Part shown: positions 26,256-35,563 of the stretch, piece by piece
How the letters are laid out: the number at the start of each line of letters is the position of its first letter
Numbering within the stretch: the first letter of the stretch is position 1
Assembly (NCBI GenBank): GCA_904419285.1
Contig: CAJFQZ010000021.1
Span: 1 to 43,586, forward strand
Direction of reading: 5' to 3'
Length of the DNA: 43,586 bases
Origin: Lachnospiraceae bacterium UBA1818
GTDB lineage: Bacteria > Bacillota > Clostridia > Lachnospirales > Lachnospiraceae
Translations under genes and position numbers: made by a program
The notes under the pieces: model-generated
Told to the model about the DNA's origin: nothing
Seen by the model: only the letters and a program-made list of their open reading frames with translations
Database searches by the model: none

Positions 26256-27341
26256 CTACTGTGCGAAGCGTTCTTTCTGAGCTTCGATCAGCTCCTGATC
26301 ATCAAAATAATTGATCTTCATGGCAGCTTTGACCTCGCGGAGTGTCTCAGCGGCAGCTTTTTCAGCTTTCTCGCTTCCCTTTTTCAGGATCTCATACACC
26401 GCGGGGATATCCTTCTGGAACTCTTTCCTTCTGTTCCGGATCGGCTCCAGTTCCGCCTGAAGGACATTGTTGAGGAAGCGTTTTACTTTCATATCTCCCA
26501 GTCCGCCTCTCTTGTAATGCTCCTTCAGTTCATCCAGATTCGCATACTCCGGCAGGAACTCCGGGAAATACTCCGGCCTGCAGAACGCATCCAGATACGT
26601 GAAGACCGTGTTGCCCTCCAGTTTTCCGGGATCTTCAATCCTGATATGGGTCGGATCCGTAAACATGCTGAACACTTTCTTCTTGATATCCTCCGGCTCC
26701 TCCGACAGGTAGATGCAGTTTCCAAGAGACTTGCTCATCTTCGCCTTACCGTCAATCCCCGGAAGACGCATACACGCCTCATTCTCCGGGAGAAGGATCT
26801 TTGGATCGACCAGTGTCTCGCCGTAGACAGAGTTGAACTTATGAACGATCTCTTTCGTCTGCTCGAGCATTGGCATCTGATCCTCGCCCACCGGTACTGT
26901 CGTCGCCTTAAAAGCCGTGATATCCGCCGCCTGGCTGATCGGATAAGTGAAGAAACCTACCGGGATACTGGCCTCAAAATTTCTCTGCTGTATCTCTGCT
27001 TTCACCGTAGGATTTCGCTGAACCCTGGAGACAGTGACCAGATTCATATAGTAAAACGTAAGTTCACACAGTTCCGGGATCTGGGACTGGATAAACAGCG
27101 TTGACTTCTCCGGATCAAGGCCGCATGCCAGATAATCCAGCGCCACCTCGATGATATTCTGACGCACCTTCTCCGGATTGTCCGCATTGTCCGTGAGCGC
27201 CTGCGCGTCCGCGATCATAATATAAATATCGTCAAAATCTCCTGTATTCTGAAGCTCGACCCTCCTCTTCAGAGATCCCACATAATGTCCTACATGCAGT
27301 TTCCCTGTCGGGCGGTCTCCCGTAAGCATTATCTTCTTCAT
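26256..27341 (-). CDS. trpS: Tryptophanyl-tRNA synthetase
   Basis: A class I aminoacyl-tRNA synthetase of 361 residues that charges tRNA-Trp. The start is [20 protein letters not shown], where KLHVGHYVG is the HIGH-type signature. KMSKSLGN is the second ATP-binding signature. The middle shows [20 protein letters not shown] and [20 protein letters not shown]. An AGGAGG site is 12 nt upstream of the chosen ATG; an ATG 27 nt further upstream is in frame but lacks a site. It is slightly longer than the common ~330 residues. I see no T-box leader; the upstream gap holds only a terminator of the previous gene. Confidence 0.95.
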   Translation of the reverse strand: MKKIMLTGDRPTGKLHVGHYVGSLKRRVELQNTGDFDDIYIMIADAQALTDNADNPEKVRQNIIEVALDYLACGLDPEKSTLFIQSQIPELCELTFYYMNLVTVSRVQRNPTVKAEIQQRNFEASIPVGFFTYPISQAADITAFKATTVPVGEDQMPMLEQTKEIVHKFNSVYGETLVDPKILLPENEACMRLPGIDGKAKMSKSLGNCIYLSEEPEDIKKKVFSMFTDPTHIRIEDPGKLEGNTVFTYLDAFCRPEYFPEFLPEYANLDELKEHYKRGGLGDMKVKRFLNNVLQAELEPIRNRRKEFQKDIPAVYEILKKGSEKAEKAAAETLREVKAAMKINYFDDQELIEAQKERFAQ

Positions 27342-27420
27342 ATCGCTCGTAATCCTCCTAATCGTCATTTCTCGTGATCTTTTCCCATTATAACACCATC
27401 CCGCAGGCTTTGCTATAAGA

Positions 27421-27454
27421 AAAAGGCAGAAAACCCGGCCGGGTCTCTGCCTTT
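27421..27454 (-). terminator. Terminator of the PAP2-type gene
   Basis: AAAGGCAGA (27422-27430) pairs with TCTGCCTTT (27446-27454), with an inner ACCCGG/CCGGGT stem; on the minus strand it continues into TTTTTCTTAT. It lies 21 bp past the stop. Confidence 0.85.
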
Positions 27455-27475
27455 GCAATGTAACTCTGCAATTTC

Positions 27476-28159
27476 CTATTTTGTATTCTGGAGCACCGGA
27501 CGTTTTGCATAACGCGGCGCTTTTTTTCTCTCCGATGCGTATACGAACTGGTACAGCACGTATGCCATAAGGAATGCCGCCATCACATCCATCACGGAAT
27601 GCTGCTTCAGGAACATTGTGGCCAGGATGATCAGACCGCCCAGTATATATGCCCCGATGCATATTCCCCTGTGCTTCTTCAGCGCCTGGCCCTCATGGAT
27701 CGCGATGCAGACACTCAGCGAGTTAAATACATGCAGGCTCGGAAATACATTCGTGCACGTATCCGCGCGGTATAGCACTCTGACCATATCCACAAAAATG
27801 TTGTCTCTCTCAAAGACGACGGGCCGCAGATCCTGTCCGTTCGGGAACACCGTTGATATGATCAAAAAAATGGTCATTCCCGTGAACATCAGTTTTGCCA
27901 TTTTATAAAATCCCGGTACATCCGTAAAGAAGAAGTACAGGAATGCCGCCGCAATAAACACAAACCACAGCAGGTACGGCACGATAAAATATTCAATAAA
28001 CGGTATATATTCATCCAACGGTATCTGGATCACATGGTAATGCGTGGTCACATGCTTCTCCAGATACAGAAACCACGGCATGTAAATGAGAATATACAAG
28101 AATACCCATCCGTGTTTATACTTTTTCGCCAAATCAGTGAATCTCTTTTTCCACTTCAT
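27476..28159 (-). CDS. PAP2 superfamily membrane phosphatase-like protein
   Basis: A 227-residue protein with six membrane helices. Phosphatase-like residues are present: LRPVVF in the third loop, FPSLHVF (motif 2 with a histidine) and [11 protein letters not shown] (motif 3 His...Asp). The PS-LH and HSVMD forms match the PAP2 branch related to phosphatidate/inositolphosphorylceramide-type enzymes rather than classic PSGH. It should act on a lipid phosphate at the membrane face. The ATG at 28159 has GGGGAGCG upstream. The gene stands alone between trpS and the TetR gene; the substrate is unknown. Confidence 0.82.
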   Translation of the reverse strand: MKWKKRFTDLAKKYKHGWVFLYILIYMPWFLYLEKHVTTHYHVIQIPLDEYIPFIEYFIVPYLLWFVFIAAAFLYFFFTDVPGFYKMAKLMFTGMTIFLIISTVFPNGQDLRPVVFERDNIFVDMVRVLYRADTCTNVFPSLHVFNSLSVCIAIHEGQALKKHRGICIGAYILGGLIILATMFLKQHSVMDVMAAFLMAYVLYQFVYASERKKAPRYAKRPVLQNTK

Positions 28160-28305
28160 ATGTGACGCTCCCCTTGGATTAATGTTATCAGCCTTCCATC
28201 CTGTTTCCGGCTGAAACCTGTTTTCTGACTCGACTCGATTATAGCACGAAATACCGCCGGCAACAACCAGCTTCATAAAAGGTTAACAAATCTTTAGATA
28301 TTCTA

Positions 28306-28929
28306 TTATTTTTCTTCGGTTTCTGCCGGACAGAGCGTACTGTCAAGATATTTTCCCAGAGATCTGCTCATATTTCCCTCGAAATCCACCTGTCCGCTCC
28401 TGACACACCATTCGAATACATTGCCGATCACGATCATTCGGATATCTGTGGTAAACTCTTCGATCTTCACATTCAGCCGCAGTACTCCGGCCCGGACCGC
28501 CTTCTCAATATAGGTCTGCACTGTCACGATCGGATACGGGCGCTCCGTCCTGACCGCCGCATTCAGGGCCTGGTTTTTCGTATCATAATATCCCGACATG
28601 AACTCCACCCCCAGCTCCCTGCAGTATTTCACATAGTTCATATATACCTGGATGATTCCCTGTTTTGCTGCCTCCACATCCTTCGGCGTCTCCAGAAGAT
28701 CCGGATTGATGCTCGGCTGGTCCTCAATATAGTAAGAGAGAAGATCGTCCTTTGTCTTAAAATGGTGATAAAAACTTCCGTTGGAAACTCCCGCCTCCTC
28801 ACAGATGTTTTTGATCGACAGTTCTTCATATCCTTTCTTCTGAAGGATTCTCTTCGCCGCCTGGAAAATCTTCTCCTTTGTCTCTCTTGACTTCTGCTGC
28901 TGTCTGGATAATTCTGCTTTTTCGCTCAT
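28306..28929 (-). CDS. TetR family transcriptional regulator
   Basis: A 207-residue regulator with a TetR DNA-binding domain at the N-terminus (RETKEKIFQAAKRILQKKGY, then ELSIKNICEEAGVSNGSFYH and HFKTKDDLLSYYIE). The helical C-terminal ligand domain contains EFMSGYYDTKNQALNAAVRT and a TetR_C-like end. AGGAG lies about 12 nt ahead of the ATG. No adjacent gene shares its transcript, so the target cannot be told from context; the neighbours are the PAP2-like gene and the SfsA-MutY gene. Both the ligand and the regulon are unknown. Confidence 0.9.
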   Translation of the reverse strand: MSEKAELSRQQQKSRETKEKIFQAAKRILQKKGYEELSIKNICEEAGVSNGSFYHHFKTKDDLLSYYIEDQPSINPDLLETPKDVEAAKQGIIQVYMNYVKYCRELGVEFMSGYYDTKNQALNAAVRTERPYPIVTVQTYIEKAVRAGVLRLNVKIEEFTTDIRMIVIGNVFEWCVRSGQVDFEGNMSRSLGKYLDSTLCPAETEEK

Positions 28930-29107
28930 TGGTAACTACGCTCCTGTATTCGCCGGGAAACGCGCTCCCGCCGCTCCCCTTATTCAATGCCCACAGTATA
29001 CCATATTTCTCCTGGGGATTCAAGAAAACAGAGCGGGCTCTATAGTTTCCGCAGAACAGCTGTCACTGTCTGTCCGAACAGCGGAATATATACCCAGACT
29101 GTCCCGC

Positions 29108-30877
29108 TTATACCCCGGGCAGCTGCCCCCTCTTCTTTTTTCTTTGCGCACCCACGGCGGCGAGATATGTTTCAAACGCAGAAGGCATGGGATATTTTTC
29201 TTCCAGTTCATCCCTCCCGGCAAAGATCACATTATCCTTCATCTCTTTTTCCAGTTCATCTACAAGGATCTCATACCCGGTCATATGCCATTCCACATGA
29301 CTGAAAATATGCTTAGCGCTCTCAAGTTTTTTCACCCGCACCGGTGCAAGGCCGAGACTACGGGCGTAATCAATAGCCTCCTGGCGTTTCAGATGCCCTT
29401 CCACATTCGGGAACTCATACATCCCGGCCAGAAGTCCGGTACTTTTCCTTTTTCTGATCGCCACTGCGCCGCCATCGCAGAACAGAAAGACTGTCCGCTT
29501 CTCGATCCGCCGTTCTTTCGCTTTCTTCTTCACCGGATACTCCATCTGCGTCCCCTCAGCAAAAGACCGGCAGAGATGCCTCACCGGACACTCTGCGCAC
29601 TTCGGCTCCCCGTTCGGAAGGCACACGATCGCTCCAAGTTCGATCAGGCTCTGATTAAAATCTCCTGCCGCGTCCCTGGGGATAACTTCCTCGAGCAGCG
29701 CCTCAATCTTCGTTCGCGTTGACGCCTTTGTAATGTCATCCGGATCCGCCAGAAGCCGTGTCACAACTCGGAACACATTGCCGTCCACCGCCGGTTTGGG
29801 AATATTGTAGACAAATGAGGCGATCGCCCCCGCCGTATAGCTTCCGATCCCTTTCAGAGACCGGATCTCCTCATACCTGTCCGGGAATCTCCCGCCAAAC
29901 TCCTCCATGATCTGGACTGCCGCCGCCTTCAGGTTGCGTGCCCGGTTATAGTACCCCATTCCTTCCCACAGTTTCAGGAGCCGTTCCTCCGGGACTTCCG
30001 CCAGGGCCTTCACGTCCGGAAGCTCCTCCAGAAATCTCTCATAGTACGGTTTGACCGCTTCAACCCTCGTCTGCTGCAGCATGATCTCCGAAATCCACAC
30101 ACGGTAAGCGTTCATCCGCCTGCGCCAAGGCAGGTCTCTCCTGTTTTCCCGGAACCATTCCACAAGCGGCCCCGCCGCCTCCTTCAGCTCCGGGCTTCCG
30201 AGGACTATGTCCACCGGACTGTCGATCTCTATACTGTCCGGGGAAACCGTACAGTCGTATGCCAGAATATGGACTCCCGCAGCGGCAGCACGCCTCAGCG
30301 CCTCAGCAAACGCAGGATGGGTATCCGTGTTAGGCGTAAAATACCTCACATCCTTCATCTGGATCACGAAAAACACATAGGTTTCATATCCCTCCTGTTT
30401 TGCAAGTATCAGTTCTTCCAGATGCTTGACCGCACGCTCGCTGGGCGCATCCGGAAAACGGCAGACGCCGTTTTCCTCCAGCGTCACTCCCTTTACCTCA
30501 ATGAATATCCGCTTTCCCTCCGCTTCCACATAGAGGTCAAAGCGGGAATTGCCATAGGTTGTCTCCGGTCTCACAAGCGTCACATCCCGGAAGAGATGCC
30601 CTCCCCTGATCCATTCCTCGACCAGACGGTTTGGAATCTGGGAGTCCATATTGATCATCCGCTCCCCTTTCTCCACACTGATCAGATCCCATTTCGTCTT
30701 CCTGTCCGGATTTGCGCTTCTCTGTATATAGACAGAAGCGCCCGGGACAAGAAGTTCCGCACAGCGCCCTGTATTTTTCACATGTACAGTCTCCTTCCGG
30801 CCATTCAGCTCAGTGTATGCGATGAACCGGTTGGGCCTCTCAAGGAATACCGCTTTTTCTATCCTCTCATATCTCAT
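29108..30877 (-). CDS. SfsA-MutY fusion: nuclease-like domain plus A/G-specific adenine glycosylase
   Basis: One uninterrupted 589-codon frame holds two complete proteins. Residues 1-228 are SfsA (LERPNRFIAYTELNG, VHVKNTGRCAELLVPGA, RPETTYGNSRFDLYVE, IFIEVKGVTLEENGVCRFPD), a family with a reported DNA/RNA nuclease-like fold. Residues 231-575 are MutY, which removes adenine opposite 8-oxoguanine: catalytic E264 (SEIMLQQTR), D365 in KPAVDGN, GIGSYTAGAIAS, an iron-sulfur loop C419-x7-C427-x2-C430-x5-C436, and a C-terminal Nudix-like domain with FSHVEW for 8-oxoG recognition. Neither half is truncated and the join is short. The fusion may couple excision to end processing, but that is inference. 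Confidence 0.93.
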   Translation of the reverse strand: MRYERIEKAVFLERPNRFIAYTELNGRKETVHVKNTGRCAELLVPGASVYIQRSANPDRKTKWDLISVEKGERMINMDSQIPNRLVEEWIRGGHLFRDVTLVRPETTYGNSRFDLYVEAEGKRIFIEVKGVTLEENGVCRFPDAPSERAVKHLEELILAKQEGYETYVFFVIQMKDVRYFTPNTDTHPAFAEALRRAAAAGVHILAYDCTVSPDSIEIDSPVDIVLGSPELKEAAGPLVEWFRENRRDLPWRRRMNAYRVWISEIMLQQTRVEAVKPYYERFLEELPDVKALAEVPEERLLKLWEGMGYYNRARNLKAAAVQIMEEFGGRFPDRYEEIRSLKGIGSYTAGAIASFVYNIPKPAVDGNVFRVVTRLLADPDDITKASTRTKIEALLEEVIPRDAAGDFNQSLIELGAIVCLPNGEPKCAECPVRHLCRSFAEGTQMEYPVKKKAKERRIEKRTVFLFCDGGAVAIRKRKSTGLLAGMYEFPNVEGHLKRQEAIDYARSLGLAPVRVKKLESAKHIFSHVEWHMTGYEILVDELEKEMKDNVIFAGRDELEEKYPMPSAFETYLAAVGAQRKKKRGQLPGV

Positions 30878-31008
30878 GCTCTTCCATCCTGCTTTCCTTC
30901 CTGTTTTCTGTCACTCTCACAGCTGACTGTCCGACACTGCATCCCTCTCCCGACTGCTGCCGGCGGAGAATGCCGCATTGTCCGCAGACATTGTAGCATA
31001 TCTGCACA

Positions 31009-31041
31009 GAAAAAGACCAGCCCCCTTACGAAAGCCGGTCT
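31009..31041 (-). terminator. Terminator of the amino-acid ABC operon
   Basis: The minus-strand stem AGACCGGC / GGCTGGTCT (imperfect) is followed by TTTTTC. It lies about 75 bp past the ATPase stop and before the SfsA-MutY gene. Confidence 0.75.
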
Positions 31042-31115
31042 CTCTGTACTCCTCACAGTTCTGCGCAGCCGAATGCATCCTTTCTGACACACGTCCCGGA
31101 CTGCGCCTCTTCTTC

Positions 31116-31940
31116 CTATAATATCTTTGATAAAAATTCCTTCAGCCTCGGATCCTTCGGATGATCGAAGAATTCCTCCGGCGGCGCCTCCTCTTTGATC
31201 TGGCCGTCGTCCATGAAGATCACACGGGAAGCAACCTCCCTGGCAAATCCCATCTCGTGGGTCACGACCACCATGGTCATGCCGTCCTTCGCCAGTTTTT
31301 TCATCAGGTCAAGCACCTCTCCGACCATCTCCGGATCCAGCGCTGACGTAGGCTCGTCGAACAGGATCACATCCGGATTCATCGCCAGAGACCGGATGAT
31401 CGCAACTCTCTGTTTCTGTCCTCCGGAGAGAGTGGACGGATACGCATCTGCCTTATCGTCCAGGCCGATCCTTTTGAGAAGGTTGAGCGCCTGTTCCTTT
31501 GCCTCCTTCTTGATCTGATCCTTTGTCGTATCGATCGGGATCAGTTCTTCCTTGCTGCTTCTGAACAGGTTCTTGAAACGGGTAACAAAGTTCTTTCTTT
31601 TCGCTTTTCCCAGATCCTTGCAGCGCAGATATGCCGGCGCCATCATAACATTCTGCAGCACGGTCTTGTTGTTGAACAGATTAAAGTGCTGGAACACCAT
31701 TCCCATGTGCCTGCGGTGAAGATTGATATCCACCTTCATATCCGCAATGTCCACGCCGTTGAAAATGATACTGCCGCTGGTGGGGTCTTCCATACAGTTC
31801 AGGCACCGCAGGAATGTACTTTTTCCGGAACCCGAAGGTCCGAGCACCGCGACAATATCACCCTTGTTGATCGTGATATTGATCCCCTTGAGGATCTCAA
31901 GCTGTCCGAAGCTCTTCCTAAGATTAATTACGTCTATCAC
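31116..31940 (-). CDS. Polar amino-acid ABC transporter ATP-binding protein
   Basis: A 274-residue ATPase of the GlnQ/ArtP/HisP class. Walker A is GPSGSGKS (34-41), Q-loop Q84 (VFQHFNLF), signature LSGGQ (171-175), Walker [12 protein letters not shown] (around 192-202) and the switch histidine in [10 protein letters not shown]. It is about 30 residues longer than normal because of a basic insert at about residues 107-146 ([20 protein letters not shown]). That insert lies between the Q-loop and the signature, in the helical subdomain. It overlaps the end of the permease gene by 17 nt and is the last gene of the operon. Confidence 0.92.
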   Translation of the reverse strand: MIDVINLRKSFGQLEILKGINITINKGDIVAVLGPSGSGKSTFLRCLNCMEDPTSGSIIFNGVDIADMKVDINLHRRHMGMVFQHFNLFNNKTVLQNVMMAPAYLRCKDLGKAKRKNFVTRFKNLFRSSKEELIPIDTTKDQIKKEAKEQALNLLKRIGLDDKADAYPSTLSGGQKQRVAIIRSLAMNPDVILFDEPTSALDPEMVGEVLDLMKKLAKDGMTMVVVTHEMGFAREVASRVIFMDDGQIKEEAPPEEFFDHPKDPRLKEFLSKIL

Positions 31941-32634
31941 TCTTCCTCAGGCTCCTTTCCAAAAGTTTTACCAGCAGGCTGATCACCAGCACCAGTACAA
32001 TGTAGATGACCGCCATGACCAGATACGGAACGATAAAGTCATAGCTGTTGCTGCCTATATAATTGAACGCCATGTAGAGATCCGCCACAGCCACAAAGCT
32101 TACCACCGATGTCTCCTTGACCAGGGTGATGAACTCATTTCCCAGCGTCGGGAGGATATTCTTCACTGCCTGTGGAATCACGATCTTGCACATACTCGCA
32201 CTGAAGCTCAGTCCCACTGCGCGTCCTGCCTCCATCTGCCCCGGATCCACAGACTGAATACCGCTTCGCATGATCTCCGATATGTAGGCTCCACTGTTGA
32301 GGCCGAACACTGCGATGGCAACATTCAGACCGCTTGTCCTCACGCCCAGCAGCGGCAGCAGTACATAATAGCCGACCAGGAGCTGGACGACCATCGGGCT
32401 TCCTCGGAACAGCGCCACATAGAAGCTGCAGAAACCGTTGAGCACTCTCGGAAGCAGTTTATATTTCGGCACCACCCTGACCGTAGCGATCAGCGTTCCG
32501 ATCACAATACCGATGAGCAGGCCGAGCACTGCGATGAGAAGCGTGTTCTGCAGGCCTTCCACCACCCGGACATAACCGTTCTGATCGATAAATATGTCGA
32601 TAAATTTATCTACTCTCTGACTTAAATTACTCAT
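31924..32634 (-). CDS. Polar amino-acid ABC transporter permease
   Basis: A 236-residue permease of the HisM/GlnP family with five helices. The conserved region [24 protein letters not shown] motif is present as [20 protein letters not shown]. The EAA coupling loop for the ATPase reads [31 protein letters not shown] is typical. It follows the binding-protein gene after a 111-bp gap with a long hairpin, and overlaps the ATPase gene. The protein forms the membrane pore, probably as a homodimer because no second permease gene is present. Confidence 0.93.
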   Translation of the reverse strand: MSNLSQRVDKFIDIFIDQNGYVRVVEGLQNTLLIAVLGLLIGIVIGTLIATVRVVPKYKLLPRVLNGFCSFYVALFRGSPMVVQLLVGYYVLLPLLGVRTSGLNVAIAVFGLNSGAYISEIMRSGIQSVDPGQMEAGRAVGLSFSASMCKIVIPQAVKNILPTLGNEFITLVKETSVVSFVAVADLYMAFNYIGSNSYDFIVPYLVMAVIYIVLVLVISLLVKLLERSLRKSDRRN

Positions 32635-32650
32635 TTTCTTCCCTTCTCAA

Positions 32651-32699
32651 AAGAAGGAAAATGCCTGCATCCGGACCGGAATGCCTGTATTTTCCTTCT
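32651..32699 (-). other. Intercistronic hairpin between binding protein and permease genes
   Basis: The minus-strand transcript can fold GAAGGAAAAT with ATTTTCCTTC, plus an inner GCATTCCGG / CCGGATGC pair. The stem is imperfect and is followed by TTTTG. It may protect the upstream binding-protein mRNA or partly terminate, giving more binding protein than permease. That effect is inferred. Confidence 0.65.
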
Positions 32700-32745
32700 C
32701 CCACAGTTTGCGTCTCTTTATTGCTCTTCTTTTATATCAATCCGA

Positions 32746-33621
32746 TCACTGCATCTCATTGATGGACTCGGTGATCGCTGCTGCCGGAGCTGCGTCAATG
32801 ATCACATAGTCAATGTTTCCATTGATCATATCCTGAACGGCAAGAGAACCGTTCTTGTATGTCTTGCATGTCGCCGGAAGCCCTTCGAAGCCCATGTCTT
32901 CGCTTCCCTCTACGTAGTAGTTTCCTGTCGTTCCCTGCTGCACGCCGATCGTTGTGGATGAGCTCAGCTTGCCCAGCAGTGCCGCCACGTCATCTGCAGT
33001 CTTGCAGTCGTCAAATGTGGTGTCCGTGCTCGGTACGATCAGTCTCTGGGAAGCCTGATAGTAGGACTCGGAGAATGTAACGAACTCTTCCCTCGCCTCA
33101 CTGACTGTAAGTCCGGCCATGGCGATATCACACTTCTGCTGGCTTACAGACAGGCAGACCGCGTCGAAATCCATGTTCTGGATCACCAGCTCTTTGCCCA
33201 GCTCGTCTGCAAGGAGTGCCGCGATCTCCATATCGATTCCTACATAGGAATCACCTTCCATATACTCAAACGGCTCGAATGCGGCGTTCGTAGCCACAAC
33301 AAGCTGATCCTTTGACTCGTCGAGCGCTGCGGACTCTACCGGCGTCGGGTCGCCGCCGCCGAAATATTTCTCGCAGATCTCATCCAGCGTACCGTCTTCC
33401 TTGATCTTATCAACAAACTCATTCACCTGATCCAGGAGCTCCGGCTGGGACTTATCCACTCCGAATGCGTACTCTTCGTTGGTCAGATCGATATCGATCA
33501 CCTTCGCAGTTACAGCGCCGCTGCCTGAATCGTTATCTTTTCCGCTGCCGCTTCCGCATCCGACGATCATTCCGGCTGTAAGAGCCGCCGTCAGGCAGAC
33601 TGCCAAAAACTTCTTCATCAT
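32746..33621 (-). CDS. Amino-acid-type ABC solute-binding lipoprotein, apparently circularly permuted
   Basis: A 291-residue lipoprotein with a signal peptide and lipobox VGC (C22). Residues 105-291 form the usual SBP_bac_3 core from its first strand (QLVVATNAAFEPFEYMEGDS) through GIDMEIAALLADELGKELVI, LTVSEAREEFVTFSESYY and GVQQGTTG to NGNIDYVIIDAAPAAAI. The normal C-terminal segment, a strand-helix of the type VIDIDLTNEEYAFGVDKSQP, ending in TLDEICEKYFGGG, is missing at the end and instead lies at residues 40-90, between the lipobox and the core. This is the layout of a circular permutation. The gene heads the operon with permease and ATPase. GGAGG precedes tandem ATG codons. Confidence 0.88.
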   Translation of the reverse strand: MMKKFLAVCLTAALTAGMIVGCGSGSGKDNDSGSGAVTAKVIDIDLTNEEYAFGVDKSQPELLDQVNEFVDKIKEDGTLDEICEKYFGGGDPTPVESAALDESKDQLVVATNAAFEPFEYMEGDSYVGIDMEIAALLADELGKELVIQNMDFDAVCLSVSQQKCDIAMAGLTVSEAREEFVTFSESYYQASQRLIVPSTDTTFDDCKTADDVAALLGKLSSSTTIGVQQGTTGNYYVEGSEDMGFEGLPATCKTYKNGSLAVQDMINGNIDYVIIDAAPAAAITESINEMQ

Positions 33622-33672
33622 TCATTCCTCCATTTTGTTCTAAATTGCATAATCATACAGATTATCTTCCTA

Positions 33673-33700
33673 ATTCTAACACGTTTCCCTTAAATTACAA
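33673..33700 (-). promoter_or_regulatory. Promoter of the amino-acid ABC operon
   Basis: Minus-strand TTGTAA (33695-33700) and TAGAAT (33673-33678), 16-bp spacer, about 50 bp upstream of the binding-protein ATG. Acceptable sigma-A match. Confidence 0.5.
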
Positions 33701-33727
33701 GCCCCAATATTCAACAAATACGCATTT

Positions 33728-34555
33728 TTATGCCAGAAGCGCCGTGACCCCGAAATAGAGGAGCACGATGATTCCGAGAACGATCCGGTAGTAGCCGAAC
33801 ACCTTGAAATCATGCTTTTTGATATAGCGCATGAGGAACTTGATCGCAACGATAGACACGGCAAAGGAAACGACCATTCCGAGGATCAGCAGGAACAGCT
33901 GCATCGCCGTAAAACTCAGGCCGAAGTGGATCAGTTTCACTGCACTCGCGCCGAACATTGCAGGTATCGCCAGGAAAAATGTGAACTCTGTGGCAACCGC
34001 TCTGGACACGCCCAGCAGAAGCGCTCCGACGATCGTCGCGCCCGAGCGTGATGTCCCCGGTATCATTGCGAGCATCTGGAAGACACCGATGATAAGGAGC
34101 ATCGGTATCGTCAGCTGAGATATCTTTTTCACCTTCGGTTCCCGGTCCTTCTGGTAGTTCTCGATCACAATGAACAGGATACCGTAGACGATCAGCATAG
34201 CCGCAACAACATAGGCATTGTTAAACTTTTCCTCAATAAAATCGTTGAACAGGATACCGATCACTCCGGCCGGGATCGATCCGATCAGGACTTTGATCCA
34301 GAGCCGCCATGTCATCACCTTCTGCTTTTCCGTCTTTCTCGGCGAGAACGGATTCAGCTTATGGAAATAGATCACGACTACCGCCAGGATCGCGCCCAGC
34401 TGGATCACCACGTTGAACATATCAAAGAACTCCTTGCTCTGGTCCAGCTTCAGGAATTCTTCCATCAGGATCAGATGTCCCGTACTGCTGATCGGAAGCC
34501 ATTCTGTGATGCCTTCCACGATTCCAAATATGATCACTTTCAATGCATCTAACAT
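33728..34555 (-). CDS. uppP: Undecaprenyl-diphosphatase UppP
   Basis: A 275-residue integral membrane enzyme that recycles undecaprenyl pyrophosphate for peptidoglycan and other envelope polymers; overproduction of the family gives bacitracin resistance. The BacA signatures [20 protein letters not shown] (near the N-terminus) and [20 protein letters not shown] are intact. About eight helices are visible. It overlaps the HAD phosphatase gene by 7 nt and is translated from within its end, so the two are coupled. It is followed by the amino-acid ABC operon, which has its own promoter. Confidence 0.97.
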   Translation of the reverse strand: MLDALKVIIFGIVEGITEWLPISSTGHLILMEEFLKLDQSKEFFDMFNVVIQLGAILAVVVIYFHKLNPFSPRKTEKQKVMTWRLWIKVLIGSIPAGVIGILFNDFIEEKFNNAYVVAAMLIVYGILFIVIENYQKDREPKVKKISQLTIPMLLIIGVFQMLAMIPGTSRSGATIVGALLLGVSRAVATEFTFFLAIPAMFGASAVKLIHFGLSFTAMQLFLLILGMVVSFAVSIVAIKFLMRYIKKHDFKVFGYYRIVLGIIVLLYFGVTALLA

Positions 34556-35397
34556 ATTCTCTCTCCTCCTCCAAGGACAAATTTTTCAATTGCTTTTGCC
34601 ACTCCGTCTTCCTCGTTGCTGTCTGTTATGTAGTCTGCAGCCTCCTTTACCTGCTCCTCCGCATTCGCCGTGGCGACTCCGAATCCGGCCTCACGCAGCA
34701 TGACAGTGTCATTGTCGCCGTCGCCGCAGGCCATGATCTCCTCTCTCCGGATCCCCAGAAGCTCTCCGAGCCGGATGAGGCCGCTTCCCTTGTTGACCCC
34801 CGCAGCATTGATCTCAATATTATATCTCAGAGATCCGACAAGAGTAAGTCCGTCCACCTGCGCCAGTTCTTCCCATGCCCTTTTCCGCTCTTCCATATCT
34901 GCAAAAAGCGCCTGCGCCTTATCCATTCCCCGGTTTTCCTTCTTCAGCAGTTCCATGAGATCCGGCACCGGCTTCCGGGTTGTTCTGAGATATTCCCACA
35001 TATTGGGGTTCCTGTGATACTTTTCCACCTGAGCCATCTTCTCTTCACATACATAACCCTGCCCGTCGAAATATATCTCTTGTAATGTATCATATTTTCC
35101 ACAGATTTCCAATGCTCTTTTTCCCAGCTCCGGAGACAGCAGATGCTCTTCCAGCACGCTCCCGTCCGCGGTGTTCACGATCCGCGCACCGTTGGAAGTG
35201 AGCGCATACCGCATTCCCGGAAAGTTCCTGAGTTCCTCCGGCACCCCCATCCAGGGGCGGCCCGTAGCCACAAGAACGACAACGCCGGCATCCAGAGCCT
35301 TCCTGAGGGCCAGCCTTGTACGGGGCGTCAGCTCTTTCTTTTCATTCAGCAGAGTTCCGTCCAGATCCAGCCCGATCATCTTTATCCTACGTTCCAC
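34549..35397 (-). CDS. HAD family hydrolase, Cof-type (class IIB)
   Basis: A 282-residue phosphatase of the Cof/YidA group acting on small phosphorylated metabolites. Motif I is DLDGTLLN (nucleophile and general acid aspartates), motif II is VLVATGRPW, the lysine motif lies in [15 protein letters not shown], and motif IV is [10 protein letters not shown]. The C2-type cap lies between. The frame opens at a GTG (35397) with AGAAAGGA upstream; the ATG at 35379 (MIGLDLDG) is an alternative. It overlaps uppP by 7 nt. The substrate is not predictable from sequence. Confidence 0.92.
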   Translation of the reverse strand: MERRIKMIGLDLDGTLLNEKKELTPRTRLALRKALDAGVVVLVATGRPWMGVPEELRNFPGMRYALTSNGARIVNTADGSVLEEHLLSPELGKRALEICGKYDTLQEIYFDGQGYVCEEKMAQVEKYHRNPNMWEYLRTTRKPVPDLMELLKKENRGMDKAQALFADMEERKRAWEELAQVDGLTLVGSLRYNIEINAAGVNKGSGLIRLGELLGIRREEIMACGDGDNDTVMLREAGFGVATANAEEQVKEAADYITDSNEEDGVAKAIEKFVLGGGERIC

Positions 35398-35489
35398 TTT
35401 TCCATTTCCTTTCTCTGTGAATCCCTATTCCGCCGCTTCCTGTATAATAACTGAAACTCTAAATTTTTTATAATTTATTGTAACAGAGT

Positions 35490-35518
35490 TTGCCTAATAA
35501 AGCAATTTATAGTATAAT
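35490..35518 (+). promoter_or_regulatory. Promoter of the coiled-coil SleB-type gene
   Basis: TTGCCT (35490-35495) and TATAAT (35513-35518), 17-bp spacer, 45 bp before the ATG. Confidence 0.7.
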
Positions 35519-35563
35519 AAACACTCGGTAACTGCAAACCATATCAAGAAAGGAATTGAGTTT

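Noticed and set aside
27342-27420. T-box leader ahead of trpS
   Set aside because: The upstream gap is too short and lacks the conserved T-box sequence; only the previous gene's terminator is there.
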